Positions 46,596 to 56,176 are shown, counted from the stretch's first letter. The stretch is 64,000 nt of DNA from Pedobacter puniceum (GCF_009674685.1 NZ_WKJI01000003.1:434001-498000), one strand, 5' to 3'. A program made the numbers and translations. The notes: generated by a model not told the origin, from the letters alone.

Positions 46596-47870
46596 TTAGT
46601 CAACTACTAAAGTAAGCGGCAAATTTACTCTAAATATGCTGCCTTGTCCAGGTGTGCTAATAACATTAATAGTACCGCTTAGTTTTTCTACAAGCTCTTT
46701 TACAATATATAAGCCTAAGCCAGAAGAACTTTCGTTGTTTGTTGGTTTATTTGATAGTAGTGTAAAACGTTTAAAAAGTTTATCCATTTCTTGAGGATAA
46801 ATTCCTGGTCCTTCATCTCTAATGCTTACGCTAATTTGGTTTTCTTGATTTTGAATCGTAATGAATACTTGCTTATTAAATGCAGAAAATTTTATAGCGT
46901 TAGATAAAAGGTTATTGATAATCCTGGTAAGTAAATTACCATCGGTTTTAATGGTTAAAGGCGATGCTAAAGGTTCGTAATTTAAAATAATTTGCTTCTC
47001 ATCAGCAGATTTTAAAAAATTTCCTACAACATCTTTTATAAACGTATTTAACTCCAATTCCTCTACATAAGGTTTAACCGGATTATTTTCCATGCTGTTT
47101 AAAGTCTCCATCTGACTGATGAGGTGGAAAACATCCTGCATGCTTTTGTTAAAGATGCCAAAAAGTTCTTCGGTTTCGCTATTGGTTACCATTTCTTCAA
47201 ACAAGAAGGATAACATTTTAATATTACTTAGAGGCGATTTTAAATCATGAAGTAATATCTGCGAAAGCTGATCTTTTTCCTGCATAATTTTATACAGGTT
47301 CTCATTATTATTGGCTAGTTCTTGGTTTAGCTTCAGTAATTGTTCGTTTTTCTCGGCTATTTGCTTCTCAAAAGATCTTTTGTCTAAATAATTACTAATC
47401 CACTGCCCAAGATATTGAACAAAATCTCTGTCAGCTTGATTAAAGCTTTTTGGATTAGCATAAGATGATGAAAAATTTAAAGTCCCAAATTTTTTTCCTT
47501 CGGATAAAATAGGAACACCAATGTAAGACCTAGTATGAAATTTACTATAACAAGGGTGCCCTTTTAGGTGTGAGGTTTCGGCATCATCAATATCAAAAAC
47601 TTTATTTTCACTTAACGTGATTTCACAAAAAGTATCTTGTAAATCAAAAACCTGATTTTTAAGTTGTAATGCTTTGTTGGTAGAGTGAAAATCAAGAACT
47701 TGATAGTCTTGGTTTTCAATTTTAGCAATTATTCCGGTTTCCATTTGTAGGAAGCCGCAGGCTATACTGATGATCTCATTAAAATCATCGGATTGGGTTT
47801 GAATAAGAAGTGAGGTGATTTTATAAATCTCGTTCATTCTTTCTTCTTCTATCGAATTTGTAATAGCCAT
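46596..47870 (-). CDS. GAF-domain sensor histidine kinase
   Basis: A 424-residue soluble kinase. GAF domain at about 10-165 (FLQMETGIIAKIENQDYQVLDF, SYIGVPILSEGKKFGTLNFSS), a coiled coil (170-205), HisKA with ILLHDLKSPLSNIKML and HATPase with NNLLSNAIKFSAFNK, DEGPGIYPQEMDKLF and SSGLGLYIVKEL. No regulator is adjacent, so it is an orphan. It is divergent from the topoisomerase gene. Confidence 0.9.
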   Translation of the reverse strand: MAITNSIEEERMNEIYKITSLLIQTQSDDFNEIISIACGFLQMETGIIAKIENQDYQVLDFHSTNKALQLKNQVFDLQDTFCEITLSENKVFDIDDAETSHLKGHPCYSKFHTRSYIGVPILSEGKKFGTLNFSSSYANPKSFNQADRDFVQYLGQWISNYLDKRSFEKQIAEKNEQLLKLNQELANNNENLYKIMQEKDQLSQILLHDLKSPLSNIKMLSFLFEEMVTNSETEELFGIFNKSMQDVFHLISQMETLNSMENNPVKPYVEELELNTFIKDVVGNFLKSADEKQIILNYEPLASPLTIKTDGNLLTRIINNLLSNAIKFSAFNKQVFITIQNQENQISVSIRDEGPGIYPQEMDKLFKRFTLLSNKPTNNESSSGLGLYIVKELVEKLSGTINVISTPGQGSIFRVNLPLTLVVD

Positions 47871-47984
47871 ATGTTAAAAATAGATATTGATGCAAAGTAA
47901 TAAATAATTTCTTTTACCTGATACCTAAAATAAGGCATAAATGTTACATCAAAATAATTTAGTGGCATGATATTCATATGTTTT

Positions 47985-47990
47985 AAGGAG
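47985..47990 (+). promoter_or_regulatory. Shine-Dalgarno-like AAGGAG before topoisomerase IB
   Basis: AAGGAG lies 3 bases before ATG 47994. Such sequences are rare before Bacteroidota genes, and no other is obvious in this window. It supports ATG 47994 over the in-frame ATG 47967, although the spacing is short. Confidence 0.4.
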
Positions 47991-47993
47991 CAT

Positions 47994-49064
47994 ATGAATA
48001 GAAAACAGCAGCGTTTAGAAAAAATTGGCCTCGACCCAAAAATTACAGCTAAAGCTGTGGGCTTACGTTACGTTAACAATCAACAAGCTGGTTTTAGTAG
48101 GCTAAGAACAAAAGCCGGTTTCATTTTTAAAGATTGGGATGGTAAAAAAGTTACAGATAAGAATCTGCTAGAAAGGTTTAAAAAACTGGTTATTCCGCCA
48201 GCTTATGAAGATGTTTGGATTTCTCCATCAGAAAATACGCACCTACAGTTTACCGGTATAGATGCTAAGGGTAGAAAACAATATCGCTACCATCCAGAAT
48301 GGAATAAAATAAGAAATGAAGCCAAATTTTACCGTTTACGGAAGTTTGCAGAAGCGCTTCCTGATATTAGAAAGCAAGTAGAAATAGATTTAAATAGAAA
48401 AGGATTGCCTTTTGAAAAAGTATTGGCTTTGGTTGTTAAACTGATAGAGCTTACACATATCAGAATTGGAAATGCCGAGTATAGTAAACTTTACGGTTCT
48501 TTTGGGCTCACTACTCTAAGAGATAAGCATGTGAAATTTAAAGGCAATGAAGTAAATTTCATCTTTAAAGGAAAAAAAGGTGTACAACACAATATAAATT
48601 TACAAAGTAGAAAGCTTGCCGCCTTAGTAAAGAAGTGTAAAGATATCCCAGGTAAAGAATTATTTCAATATTATGATGATGAAGGTAAACATTATAGTGT
48701 TGAGTCTGGCGATGTAAACCAGTACCTTAAAAGTATTACCGGAGAAGATTTTACAGCTAAAGACTTTAGAACTTGGGCTGGTAGTATACATGCTTTATGT
48801 GCCTTAAAGCAAATGGAAAAATCTGATAAAGAGCAAATAAGTAAAAAGAACATTATACAAGCTATTGATGAGGTTGCTCATAAATTGGGTAATACGCGTA
48901 CAGTTTGTAAGAAATATTATATACACCCCATTGTATTGCATAGCTATGAAAAAGGCACCTTATACGAGTATGACATTGAAGAAGATTTAGAAGATAGCCT
49001 TCTGCCCGAAGAAAAATTATTGGTAAAAATCTTAGATACAGAAAACATGTCTGCGCTTAGTTAG
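47994..49064 (+). CDS. DNA topoisomerase IB (poxvirus type)
   Basis: A 356-residue type IB topoisomerase that relaxes supercoils through a 3-prime phosphotyrosine. N-terminal domain to about residue 90 (GFSRLRTKAGFIFKDWDGK, IPPAYEDVWISP). The catalytic domain has KVLALVVKLIELTHIRIGN, KFKGKKG-type region, FRTWAGSIHAL and the nucleophile Tyr in KKYYIHPIVLHSYEKG. ATG 47994 fits the family start MNRKQQRLEKIGLDP. Scattered among bacteria and probably accessory to topoisomerases I and IV. Confidence 0.92.
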   Translation: MNRKQQRLEKIGLDPKITAKAVGLRYVNNQQAGFSRLRTKAGFIFKDWDGKKVTDKNLLERFKKLVIPPAYEDVWISPSENTHLQFTGIDAKGRKQYRYHPEWNKIRNEAKFYRLRKFAEALPDIRKQVEIDLNRKGLPFEKVLALVVKLIELTHIRIGNAEYSKLYGSFGLTTLRDKHVKFKGNEVNFIFKGKKGVQHNINLQSRKLAALVKKCKDIPGKELFQYYDDEGKHYSVESGDVNQYLKSITGEDFTAKDFRTWAGSIHALCALKQMEKSDKEQISKKNIIQAIDEVAHKLGNTRTVCKKYYIHPIVLHSYEKGTLYEYDIEEDLEDSLLPEEKLLVKILDTENMSALS

Positions 49065-49108
49065 GTTATCTCTTTAAATGTGTATTTTGTAGGGATAATT
49101 TTAGCCAT

Positions 49109-50590
49109 ATGAAAAAAATATTGGTAGCTAATAGGGGCGAAATAGCCCTCAGAATTATGCGCTCTGCTAAAGAGATGGGTATTAAAACTGTGGCAGTTTT
49201 TTCTGATGCAGATAGAAATGCCCTACATGTACGCTATGCAGATGAAGCCATTTGTCTTGGTGAAGCTGCTTCTACAGCATCTTATTTAAATATTCAAAAG
49301 GTTATTGATGCTTGTAAAATAACAGGTGCAGAGGCCATTCATCCGGGTTATGGCTTTTTATCAGAAAACCCAGATTTTGCCAGAAGAGTAAAAGCCGCAG
49401 GTATCATCCTTATAGGTCCATCACCAGAAGCTATGGAGATTATGGGTAATAAATTATCAGCGAAAGCAGCCGCATTAAAATATCAAATTCCTTTAGTTCC
49501 TGGTACTGAGGAAGCTATCACCAATATAGAACAAGCAAAAGAAAAAGCAAGAAGTATTGGCTTCCCAGTCTTGATAAAAGCAGCTGCTGGTGGAGGTGGT
49601 AAAGGTATGCGTTTGGTACATCAGGTAGAAGATTTTGAAGAGCAAATGAAATTAGCCATTTCCGAAGCTGAATCTGCTTTTGGAGATGGTGCTGTTTTTA
49701 TAGAAAAGTATGTAACATCGCCAAGGCATATAGAAATTCAGGTTTTAGGAGACCAGTATGGGAATATTGTTCATCTTTTCGAACGCGAATGTTCTGTTCA
49801 GCGTCGTCATCAAAAAGTGGTTGAGGAAGCGCCTTCTGCTGTTTTAGACGAGGTAACAAGAGCTAAAATGGGAAAATGTGCTGTAGATGTGGCTCGCTCT
49901 GTAAATTATACAGGTGCGGGTACTGTAGAATTTATTCTAGATGCCGATAAGAATTTCTTTTTTCTAGAGATGAATACTCGCTTGCAGGTAGAACATCCGG
50001 TAACGGAAATGATAACCGGGGTTGATTTAGTGAAAGAGCAAATAAAAATTGCAAGAGGCGAAGTACTTTCTTTTACTCAGGATGACTTAAGCATAAAAGG
50101 TCATGCTATAGAGCTAAGGGTTTATGCGGAAGACCCTGTTAATAATTTCTTGCCAGATATTGGTACGCTAAAAACTTATAAAACCCCTAAAGGTATTGGC
50201 GTAAGGGTTGATGACGGCTTTGAACAAGGCATGGAAATACCTATTTATTACGACCCTATGATTGCTAAATTGGTTACCTATGGTAAAAATAGGGAAGAAG
50301 CTATAGAAAGAATGTTAAGGGCAATTGCAGAATATCAAATAAGTGGTATTGAAACTACCCTGCCTTTTGGTAGCTTTGTCATGCAGCATGAAGCTTTTAA
50401 ATCAGGAGAATTTGATACGCATTTTGTAGCTAAGTATTTTAAACCAGAAGCACTAAAGAAACAAGATGATGAGGAAGAAAGAATAGCTGCAATTTTAGCT
50501 TATAAGCTATTTACAAAATCAAGCAATAAGCAATTAGAAACAACAGCTCAACAATCTTCAAACTGGTTAAGAAATAGAAGAAATTGGTAA
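49109..50590 (+). CDS. accC: Biotin carboxylase
   Basis: A 493-residue biotin carboxylase that carboxylates biotin on a carrier protein with ATP and bicarbonate. Start KKILVANRGEIALRIMRSA, ATP-grasp glycine loop AAGGGGKGMRLV, FIEKYVTSPRHIEIQVLGD and EMNTRLQVEHPVTE are all present. It is about 45 residues longer than classic AccC, with a charged tail lacking the MKM biotin site. No carrier or carboxyltransferase gene is adjacent, so its complex (acetyl-, propionyl- or another acyl-CoA carboxylase) is open. Confidence 0.93.
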   Translation: MKKILVANRGEIALRIMRSAKEMGIKTVAVFSDADRNALHVRYADEAICLGEAASTASYLNIQKVIDACKITGAEAIHPGYGFLSENPDFARRVKAAGIILIGPSPEAMEIMGNKLSAKAAALKYQIPLVPGTEEAITNIEQAKEKARSIGFPVLIKAAAGGGGKGMRLVHQVEDFEEQMKLAISEAESAFGDGAVFIEKYVTSPRHIEIQVLGDQYGNIVHLFERECSVQRRHQKVVEEAPSAVLDEVTRAKMGKCAVDVARSVNYTGAGTVEFILDADKNFFFLEMNTRLQVEHPVTEMITGVDLVKEQIKIARGEVLSFTQDDLSIKGHAIELRVYAEDPVNNFLPDIGTLKTYKTPKGIGVRVDDGFEQGMEIPIYYDPMIAKLVTYGKNREEAIERMLRAIAEYQISGIETTLPFGSFVMQHEAFKSGEFDTHFVAKYFKPEALKKQDDEEERIAAILAYKLFTKSSNKQLETTAQQSSNWLRNRRNW

Positions 50591-50610
50591 TTCAACAAAT
50601 AAAACAATAC

Positions 50611-51207
50611 ATGTTTACAGGTATTATAGAAACTTTAGGAACCGTTACAAGCTTAAGAAAAGAGCAAGAAAATTTACATATTACCGTATCTTCCACGATA
50701 AGTAAAGATTTAAAAATAGACCAATCTGTAGCGCATAATGGCATTTGTTTAACTGTGGTTTCGCAAAATGAGAAAAGCCACACCGTAACCGCTATTTACG
50801 AAACTGTACAAAAAACTAATCTGGGAAGTATACAAGAAGGCAGTTTGGTAAACCTAGAACGTTGCATGCAAATGAATGGTAGGTTAGATGGGCATATTGT
50901 ACAAGGCCATGTAGACCAAACCGGTATTTGTATTGCCTTAGAAGAGCAAGAAGGTAGCTGGTTTTATACTTTTAGTTATGATGAGGATAAGGGCAATGTT
51001 ACAGTAGAAAAAGGTTCTATCTGTGTAAATGGAATAAGTTTAACTGTAGTAAACTCTAAACCTGGGCAGTTTTCTGTGGCTATAATTCCTTACACCTACG
51101 AGCATACCAATCTACAAAGCGTAAAACCTGGCGATATGGTAAACCTAGAATTTGATATCATTGGTAAATATGTTGCTCGTTTAATGGGGAATACTAAAAC
51201 AGTTTAG
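50611..51207 (+). CDS. ribE: Riboflavin synthase alpha subunit
   Basis: A 198-residue riboflavin synthase that makes riboflavin and a pyrimidinedione from two lumazines. Both lumazine-binding repeats are present: MFTGIIETLGTVTSL... with VAHNGICLTVV, and DGHIVQGHVDQTG... with KGSICVNGISLTVV. ATG 50611 is the start; the TTG at 50584 lies inside accC. It starts 20 bases after the accC stop and overlaps the convergent ogt tail by 14 bases. Confidence 0.95.
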   Translation: MFTGIIETLGTVTSLRKEQENLHITVSSTISKDLKIDQSVAHNGICLTVVSQNEKSHTVTAIYETVQKTNLGSIQEGSLVNLERCMQMNGRLDGHIVQGHVDQTGICIALEEQEGSWFYTFSYDEDKGNVTVEKGSICVNGISLTVVNSKPGQFSVAIIPYTYEHTNLQSVKPGDMVNLEFDIIGKYVARLMGNTKTV

Positions 51208-51673
51208 TTTGCCCTACTCCGGCAATTTTAGCTTCATGTTCTAGCAGCCATTGTTTGCGCCATAAACCACCCGCATAGCCGGTAAGTTCGCCAGCCATGC
51301 CTACTACCCGGTGGCAGGGTACAGCAATCATGATTTTGTTTTTGCCGTTTGCAGCTGCAATGGCCCTTATGGCTAGTAAATTCTGCATCCTAATGGCTAA
51401 AGTGGTATAAGAGATAACTTCTGCAAAATTTAGTTCTTGCAATGTACTCCAAACTTGCTGTTGAAAATCAGTACCGCTTTGTTTTATAGGGAAAGTAAAG
51501 CTTTTTAAATCTCCATTAAAGTATTGCTGAAGTTCTGTTACAGCCAATGTTAAAACATCGGTTTTTGCACCATTTTCTTGTGGTGTATCTGCAAAACTAA
51601 TTTCACAAATAGCTTGGCCTTCTTCTTTAATAATAACGAAGCCTAATGGACTTTCAATACTTTGTACATTCAT
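51194..51673 (-). CDS. ogt: Methylated-DNA--[protein]-cysteine S-methyltransferase
   Basis: A 159-residue O6-alkylguanine-DNA alkyltransferase. The acceptor Cys is in IMIAVPCHRVVGMAGELTGYAGG, and DFQQQVWSTLQELNFAEVISY and AIAAANGKN are conserved. It repairs O6-alkylguanine by suicide transfer. ATG 51673 is used rather than TTG 51676. It overlaps ribE by 14 bases tail to tail. Confidence 0.93.
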   Translation of the reverse strand: MNVQSIESPLGFVIIKEEGQAICEISFADTPQENGAKTDVLTLAVTELQQYFNGDLKSFTFPIKQSGTDFQQQVWSTLQELNFAEVISYTTLAIRMQNLLAIRAIAAANGKNKIMIAVPCHRVVGMAGELTGYAGGLWRKQWLLEHEAKIAGVGQTKLF

Positions 51674-51737
51674 CAATCAAATATCATAAAAAATATAAGG
51701 CTTTACACCGATGTTAAGCTTATATATGAGCTTTTGT

Positions 51738-51745
51738 TATCTTTG
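51738..51745 (+). promoter_or_regulatory. -7 box of the ccmBCD promoter
   Basis: TATCTTTG, an exact TAnnTTTG, ends 7 bases before ATG 51753, so the transcript is predicted to start at the initiation codon. No TTTG lies at the usual -33 distance. It overlaps the in-frame upstream codons that a longer start would need. Confidence 0.5.
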
Positions 51746-51752
51746 CAACTGC

Positions 51753-52412
51753 ATGATATTAATTAAACAAGTTAAGAGTTTATTATACAAAGAGATTTTA
51801 TTAGAATGGCGTTCTAAATATGCCTTTAATGGTATTTTGCTCTATGTTATCTCTACTGTTTTTGTTTGTTATCTATCATTTAAAACTACTCCTCCTTTAG
51901 TTTGGAATGCGCTTTTCTGGATTATTTTACTTTTTGCAGCTATCAATGCCATCGCAAAAAGTTTTATGCAAGAAAGTAAAGGTCGCTTGTTATACTATTA
52001 TACCATTGCTAGTCCGCAGGCCATCATTATCTCTAAAATTATTTACAACATTTTGTTGATGATGATTATGTCTGCCATCGCTTTTTTGGCTTATCAAATT
52101 GTGTTTCAAAACGCAGTTGCCAATTTAGGATTATACTTAATAGCAGTTTTATTAGGCAGTATTAGTTTTTCTACGGTTTTCACCATGATATCTGCTATAG
52201 CCTCTAAAGCAGGTAATAATGGTACTTTAATGGCTATATTAAGTTTCCCAGTTATTATTCCGTTATTGATGCTGATTATTAAGCTCTCTAAAAACGCAAT
52301 GGATGGTTTAGATAATTCTGTTTCTTATGATGAAATAGGCGTTTTATGCCTCATTAATATCGTAGTAATTGCTGTTTCTTTATTACTATTTCCTTACCTT
52401 TGGCGAGATTAA
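51753..52412 (+). CDS. ccmB: Heme exporter protein B, CcmB
   Basis: A 219-residue inner-membrane protein with six predicted helices; it is the membrane subunit of the CcmABCDE heme delivery machinery. Typical features are VKSLLYKEILLEWRSKYAFNG, AINAIAKSFMQESKGRLLYYY and TPQA-like SPQAIIISKIIYN. ATG 51753 is used since the -7 box lies just upstream. It heads a ccmB-ccmC-ccmD operon (10-base gap to ccmC). Confidence 0.9.
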   Translation: MILIKQVKSLLYKEILLEWRSKYAFNGILLYVISTVFVCYLSFKTTPPLVWNALFWIILLFAAINAIAKSFMQESKGRLLYYYTIASPQAIIISKIIYNILLMMIMSAIAFLAYQIVFQNAVANLGLYLIAVLLGSISFSTVFTMISAIASKAGNNGTLMAILSFPVIIPLLMLIIKLSKNAMDGLDNSVSYDEIGVLCLINIVVIAVSLLLFPYLWRD

Positions 52413-52422
52413 TTTTTAAGCA

Positions 52423-53091
52423 ATGATGTATAAAAATTGGTGGAAAGTGTTGTCTGTAATCTTAGTATTATTCTCCGTTACCGGAGGTTTATTGATAGAT
52501 GTTCCGGCGCTTCCAATCTTACATGAAAGTATCAGAAACTTGTATTATCATGTACCTATGTGGTTTGCTATGATTATTATTTATTTGGTTTCTGTAATTT
52601 ACAGTATCAAGTATTTGGGTTCTGGAAAAGAAAACGATGACTTAATTACTGTAGAAAGTGTAAATACAGGTATTATTTTTGGTTTTTTAGGTCTAGGTAC
52701 CGGCATGATTTGGGCAAACTTTACTTGGGGCGCACCTTGGCCAAATGATCCAAAATTAAATGGTTCTGCTATAGCTACCTTAATGTATCTGGCATACATC
52801 ATCTTAAGAGGCTCTATTGATGAAGAGCAGAAGAGAGCAAAAATTTCTGCTATTTATAACATTTTCGCTTTTCCCATCATGGTAGTACTTATTTTCGTGT
52901 TACCCCGATTAACAGATTCTTTACATCCCGGTAACGGTGGAAACCCTGGTTTTGGTGCTTATGATTTGGATAGTAATATGCGCTATGTTTTTTATCCCGC
53001 AGTATTAGGATGGATTTTAGTTGCTACCTGGATTATGACTATCCGTTTTAGAATTAGAATCATAGAAAATAAAAATAATCAAATTCAATAA
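52423..53091 (+). CDS. ccmC: Cytochrome c maturation protein C
   Basis: A 222-residue CcmC with six membrane helices and the heme-handling tryptophan-rich motif NFTWGAPWPNDPK, plus His residues in YYHVPMWFA and DSLHPGN, which are the expected heme ligands. It passes heme to CcmE in cytochrome c biogenesis. It overlaps the next gene by one base (TAATG). Confidence 0.92.
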   Translation: MMYKNWWKVLSVILVLFSVTGGLLIDVPALPILHESIRNLYYHVPMWFAMIIIYLVSVIYSIKYLGSGKENDDLITVESVNTGIIFGFLGLGTGMIWANFTWGAPWPNDPKLNGSAIATLMYLAYIILRGSIDEEQKRAKISAIYNIFAFPIMVVLIFVLPRLTDSLHPGNGGNPGFGAYDLDSNMRYVFYPAVLGWILVATWIMTIRFRIRIIENKNNQIQ

Positions 53092-53294
53092 TGAAAAGAT
53101 TTTTCTCTTTAATCGCAATACTCTTTTTGGTTGTGCAATTTGCACAAGCACAGTCAGTTGAGATGGCAGATGCCTTGCGTTCTTCTGGTAAAATTTATGT
53201 AGTAGTAGCTGTTATGGCTGTATTATTTATTGGCTTATTTTTTTATCTATTTTCTATCGATAGAAGATTAAAAAAAATAGAAAAAGATAAATAA
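53091..53294 (+). CDS. CcmD-like small membrane protein
   Basis: A 67-residue protein with two hydrophobic segments: a signal-like start (ending AQAQS) and a central helix (VVAVMAVLFIGLFFYLFSI) followed by a basic tail RRLKKIEKDK. Size, topology and position after ccmC match CcmD, which stabilises the CcmABC-heme-CcmE complex. Bacteroidota members often carry this cleavable start. Confidence 0.75.
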   Translation: MKRFFSLIAILFLVVQFAQAQSVEMADALRSSGKIYVVVAVMAVLFIGLFFYLFSIDRRLKKIEKDK

Positions 53295-53340
53295 GCTTCA
53301 TCTTCCTTAAAAACAAACATTTAAAACAAAAATGCCCCTG

Positions 53341-53360
53341 TGTGGTTAAAACACTAAGGT
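53341..53360 (+). promoter_or_regulatory. Weak TGTA-N5-TACACTAAGT-like site before gdhA
   Basis: TGTG-GTTAA-AACACTAAGG has the same spacing as the sites at 43825 and 45551 with three mismatches in 14 fixed positions. It lies 75 bases before the glutamate dehydrogenase start. Only suggestive. Confidence 0.22.
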
Positions 53361-53434
53361 TTTATCAATTTGGAGATGACAAAAAAATCTCTCAACTTGT
53401 ATAAAATTTTTTATAAACCATAAAAATTACTACT

Positions 53435-54868
53435 ATGACCAAAGCAGGCGAGGTTATTTTTGATGATTACCATTTTTTTAATGATGTATGCCAGTATGTA
53501 GACCAGGCAGCAGCATTTACCAATCACGATAAAGGCTTATTAGAGCAAATTAAAGCATGTAATAGTGTATACCATTTTCAGTTTCCAATAAGAAAAGGTA
53601 ATAGCTTTGAAATTATTCATGCATGGCGAGTAGAGCATTCTCATCATATGATGCCTACAAAAGGCGGTATCAGATATAGTGATATTGTAAATGAAGATGA
53701 AGTTATGGCTCTTGCAGCTTTAATGACTTACAAATGTGCCATTGTTAATGTGCCTTTTGGCGGTGCTAAAGGTGGTATCAAAATAAATCCTAGAAATTAT
53801 ACGGTTGCAGAGCTAGAAAACATTACCAGACGCTATACGGTAGAGCTTATTAAGAAAAACTTTATAGGCCCTGGTATAGATGTGCCAGCGCCAGATTACG
53901 GCACCGGAGAACGAGAAATGTCTTGGATTGCTGATACTTATTTAACCATGAATCCAGGCTCTTTAGATGCTTTGGGTTGTGTTACAGGTAAACCAATTGC
54001 GTTACATGGTATTGCTGGTAGGAGAGAAGCAACAGGAAGAGGTGTTGCTTATGCTGTTAGAGAATGTGTTTCTGTAAGCGAGGATATGAATAAAATGGGG
54101 CTTACAGCAGGAATATCTGGTAAAAGAATTATTGTACAAGGTTTAGGAAATGTGGGTTTCCATGCTGCAAAATTCTTGAGCGAAGAAGGTGGTATCATTG
54201 TAGGTATCTGCGAGTTTGATGGTGCTATTTATAATGCCAATGGTTTAGATGTTAATGATGTAGTAAAGCATAGAAAAGAAGCAGGCAGTATTCTGGGTTA
54301 TGCTAAAGCTACCTCAGAATTTAAAAACTCTGCCGAAGGCTTAGAGCAAGACTGCGATATATTGGTGCCAGCAGCTTTAGAGAATCAAATCACTATGGCT
54401 AACGTAGCCAGAATAAAAGCTAAAATTATTGCAGAAGGTGCTAATGGTCCAACTACGCCAGATGCTGCAGATTTTTTTATTAAAAATGGTGGGATGATTA
54501 TTCCTGATATGTATGCCAACGCAGGTGGGGTTACAGTTTCTTATTTCGAGTGGTTAAAAAATTTATCTCACGTAGCTTTTGGTAGAATGGATAGGAGATA
54601 CGATGAAACCAATAACCTGAATATCTTAAGCATGATAGAAAGCACTACTGGAGTTACTTTAACTCCTCAGCAAAGAGCTATGATAGCGAAAGGGCCATCA
54701 GAATTAGAATTGGTAAATTCTGGCCTAGAGGATACCATGGTAAGGTCTTACCATGAAATAAGAGAAATTAAGAATGTAAAAAATACAGGTAGTTTAAGAA
54801 CAGCAGCTTTTGTTGCTGCTGTTGATAAAATAGCCGTTTCTTACATGAATATGGGTATTTGGCCTTAA
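53435..54868 (+). CDS. gdhA: Glu/Leu/Phe/Val dehydrogenase (glutamate dehydrogenase)
   Basis: A 477-residue amino-acid dehydrogenase interconverting glutamate and 2-oxoglutarate plus ammonia. Substrate Lys residues in TKGGIRYS and [19 protein letters not shown], catalytic Asp in [13 protein letters not shown], and the Rossmann motif [12 protein letters not shown] are seen. It is longer than the 420-residue clostridial type with an extended C-terminus (about 430-477). Cofactor is not clear from sequence. It is followed by a bidirectional terminator. Confidence 0.9.
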   Translation: MTKAGEVIFDDYHFFNDVCQYVDQAAAFTNHDKGLLEQIKACNSVYHFQFPIRKGNSFEIIHAWRVEHSHHMMPTKGGIRYSDIVNEDEVMALAALMTYKCAIVNVPFGGAKGGIKINPRNYTVAELENITRRYTVELIKKNFIGPGIDVPAPDYGTGEREMSWIADTYLTMNPGSLDALGCVTGKPIALHGIAGRREATGRGVAYAVRECVSVSEDMNKMGLTAGISGKRIIVQGLGNVGFHAAKFLSEEGGIIVGICEFDGAIYNANGLDVNDVVKHRKEAGSILGYAKATSEFKNSAEGLEQDCDILVPAALENQITMANVARIKAKIIAEGANGPTTPDAADFFIKNGGMIIPDMYANAGGVTVSYFEWLKNLSHVAFGRMDRRYDETNNLNILSMIESTTGVTLTPQQRAMIAKGPSELELVNSGLEDTMVRSYHEIREIKNVKNTGSLRTAAFVAAVDKIAVSYMNMGIWP

Positions 54869-54887
54869 TTTACGCTTTAGATGATAT

Positions 54888-54925
54888 AAAAAAAGCTATT
54901 GGGAAATCCTCCAATAGCTTTTTTT
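54888..54925. terminator. Bidirectional terminator between gdhA and the porin gene
   Basis: AAAAAAAGCTATTGG (54888-54902), an 8-base loop, CCAATAGCTTTTTTT (54911-54925). Confidence 0.85.
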
Positions 54926-54946
54926 ATGTTTTGTGGTTGCTACAAC

Positions 54947-56176
54947 TTAGAAATTAACTTGTGCCTGTATTCTCAGTAAGCTCCCTCTTTGTAAGTTATC
55001 TTGAAGTACGAAATCTTCAAATCTTCTGGAAGAAAAAGTATAGTTAACTACTAATTCTAAGAATTTATTAGGCTCCCATTCTGCACCAACTTCTAGCTCT
55101 TTAACTAGGTAACTACGGGCATCTCTTTCATGTTTTTTACCACCATCATAATATTGCGCTTTAATGAATGGATATAATAAATGGTTGTTAATTCTAGCCA
55201 TATAGTTTAACATCACATAACCACCGTTTAAAGATTTTACTTCAATAGAGTCTGTTTGTTTGTTAAATTCTGGTCCTTTGCCAATATTATATTCTGCTTG
55301 TAAACCAAATGGTTGAGGGTAGACTACCAAAGTTGCAGCAATTCTTTGGTCTAAATAGTTTCTGTTAGCATTCGTTTTAACACCAGAACTTAATTGGTCT
55401 GCAGCCATTACATATTTACCAGTATAAGCTTGTATACCAGGTTCTATAAACTGTTTACCAAATAGAAAAGGATAAGATAAACGAGCTATTAAATGTTGTT
55501 TATTGTTTAGGTCTGGCCTGTTAGCGGTTTGACCATTATAGGCGCCAAAACCAAAAACTCCATAATCTCCAGAGCCTTTTAGGCCTAGTTTAACTAAATC
55601 AGAAAATCTTTGTCTAATTTCTTTTGGTGCCCAATAAAAGAATAAACCTAAATCACGTTCATTAGCTGCAGCACTGTTAATAGCATCATTACGGTCTAAC
55701 GTAATTCTGTTTTGGCTAGATTGCATGTTCTCAAAACCATAAGGTATTTTACTTTGCCCAAATCTAAATCTAAACTCATTATCATTATCTAAACCTACAT
55801 CAACATAAGCATCTCTTATTTGCCCAAAATTAGATGAAGTACCTGCTGAACTGGCAAAATCAGGTTGTATGTAGAGGTAAACCTTTTTGCTTATTTGCCC
55901 AAAAAATATTAATCGGATTCGTCGTATAAAGAAATCCCCTCCATCTCCCCAAGATCTATCGCATTGTTCACATTTTAAGTTTGGATTACTCTCTATTAAT
56001 CCATTATATCTTAATTGCGCATAACCTCTTAATGAAATTTTATCATACCATTTTTCTAATGATGCCTTAGGTTTCAACACTAAAGTGTCTTTAGTTTGGG
56101 CTTGAGATGAAGAAGCAAAAGCTAGGATTGCCAATAACAATAGGCCACTTAATACATTAACAGGTTTTAAATACAT
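54947..56176 (-). CDS. Phosphate-selective porin O/P family protein
   Basis: A 409-residue outer-membrane porin with a signal peptide (ends SSQAQ). The OprP/OprO-type barrel shows KISLRGYAQLRYNG, FFIRRIRLIFFGQISKKVYLYIQPDF, RFRFGQSKIPYGFENMQSS and a terminal Phe. Unusual is a Cys-x-x-Cys pair (CEQCDRSW, about residue 54) near the first strands. A TAATTTTG box lies at 56220-56213 on the minus strand. Substrate is unknown; the name does not prove phosphate selectivity. Confidence 0.85.
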   Translation of the reverse strand: MYLKPVNVLSGLLLLAILAFASSSQAQTKDTLVLKPKASLEKWYDKISLRGYAQLRYNGLIESNPNLKCEQCDRSWGDGGDFFIRRIRLIFFGQISKKVYLYIQPDFASSAGTSSNFGQIRDAYVDVGLDNDNEFRFRFGQSKIPYGFENMQSSQNRITLDRNDAINSAAANERDLGLFFYWAPKEIRQRFSDLVKLGLKGSGDYGVFGFGAYNGQTANRPDLNNKQHLIARLSYPFLFGKQFIEPGIQAYTGKYVMAADQLSSGVKTNANRNYLDQRIAATLVVYPQPFGLQAEYNIGKGPEFNKQTDSIEVKSLNGGYVMLNYMARINNHLLYPFIKAQYYDGGKKHERDARSYLVKELEVGAEWEPNKFLELVVNYTFSSRRFEDFVLQDNLQRGSLLRIQAQVNF

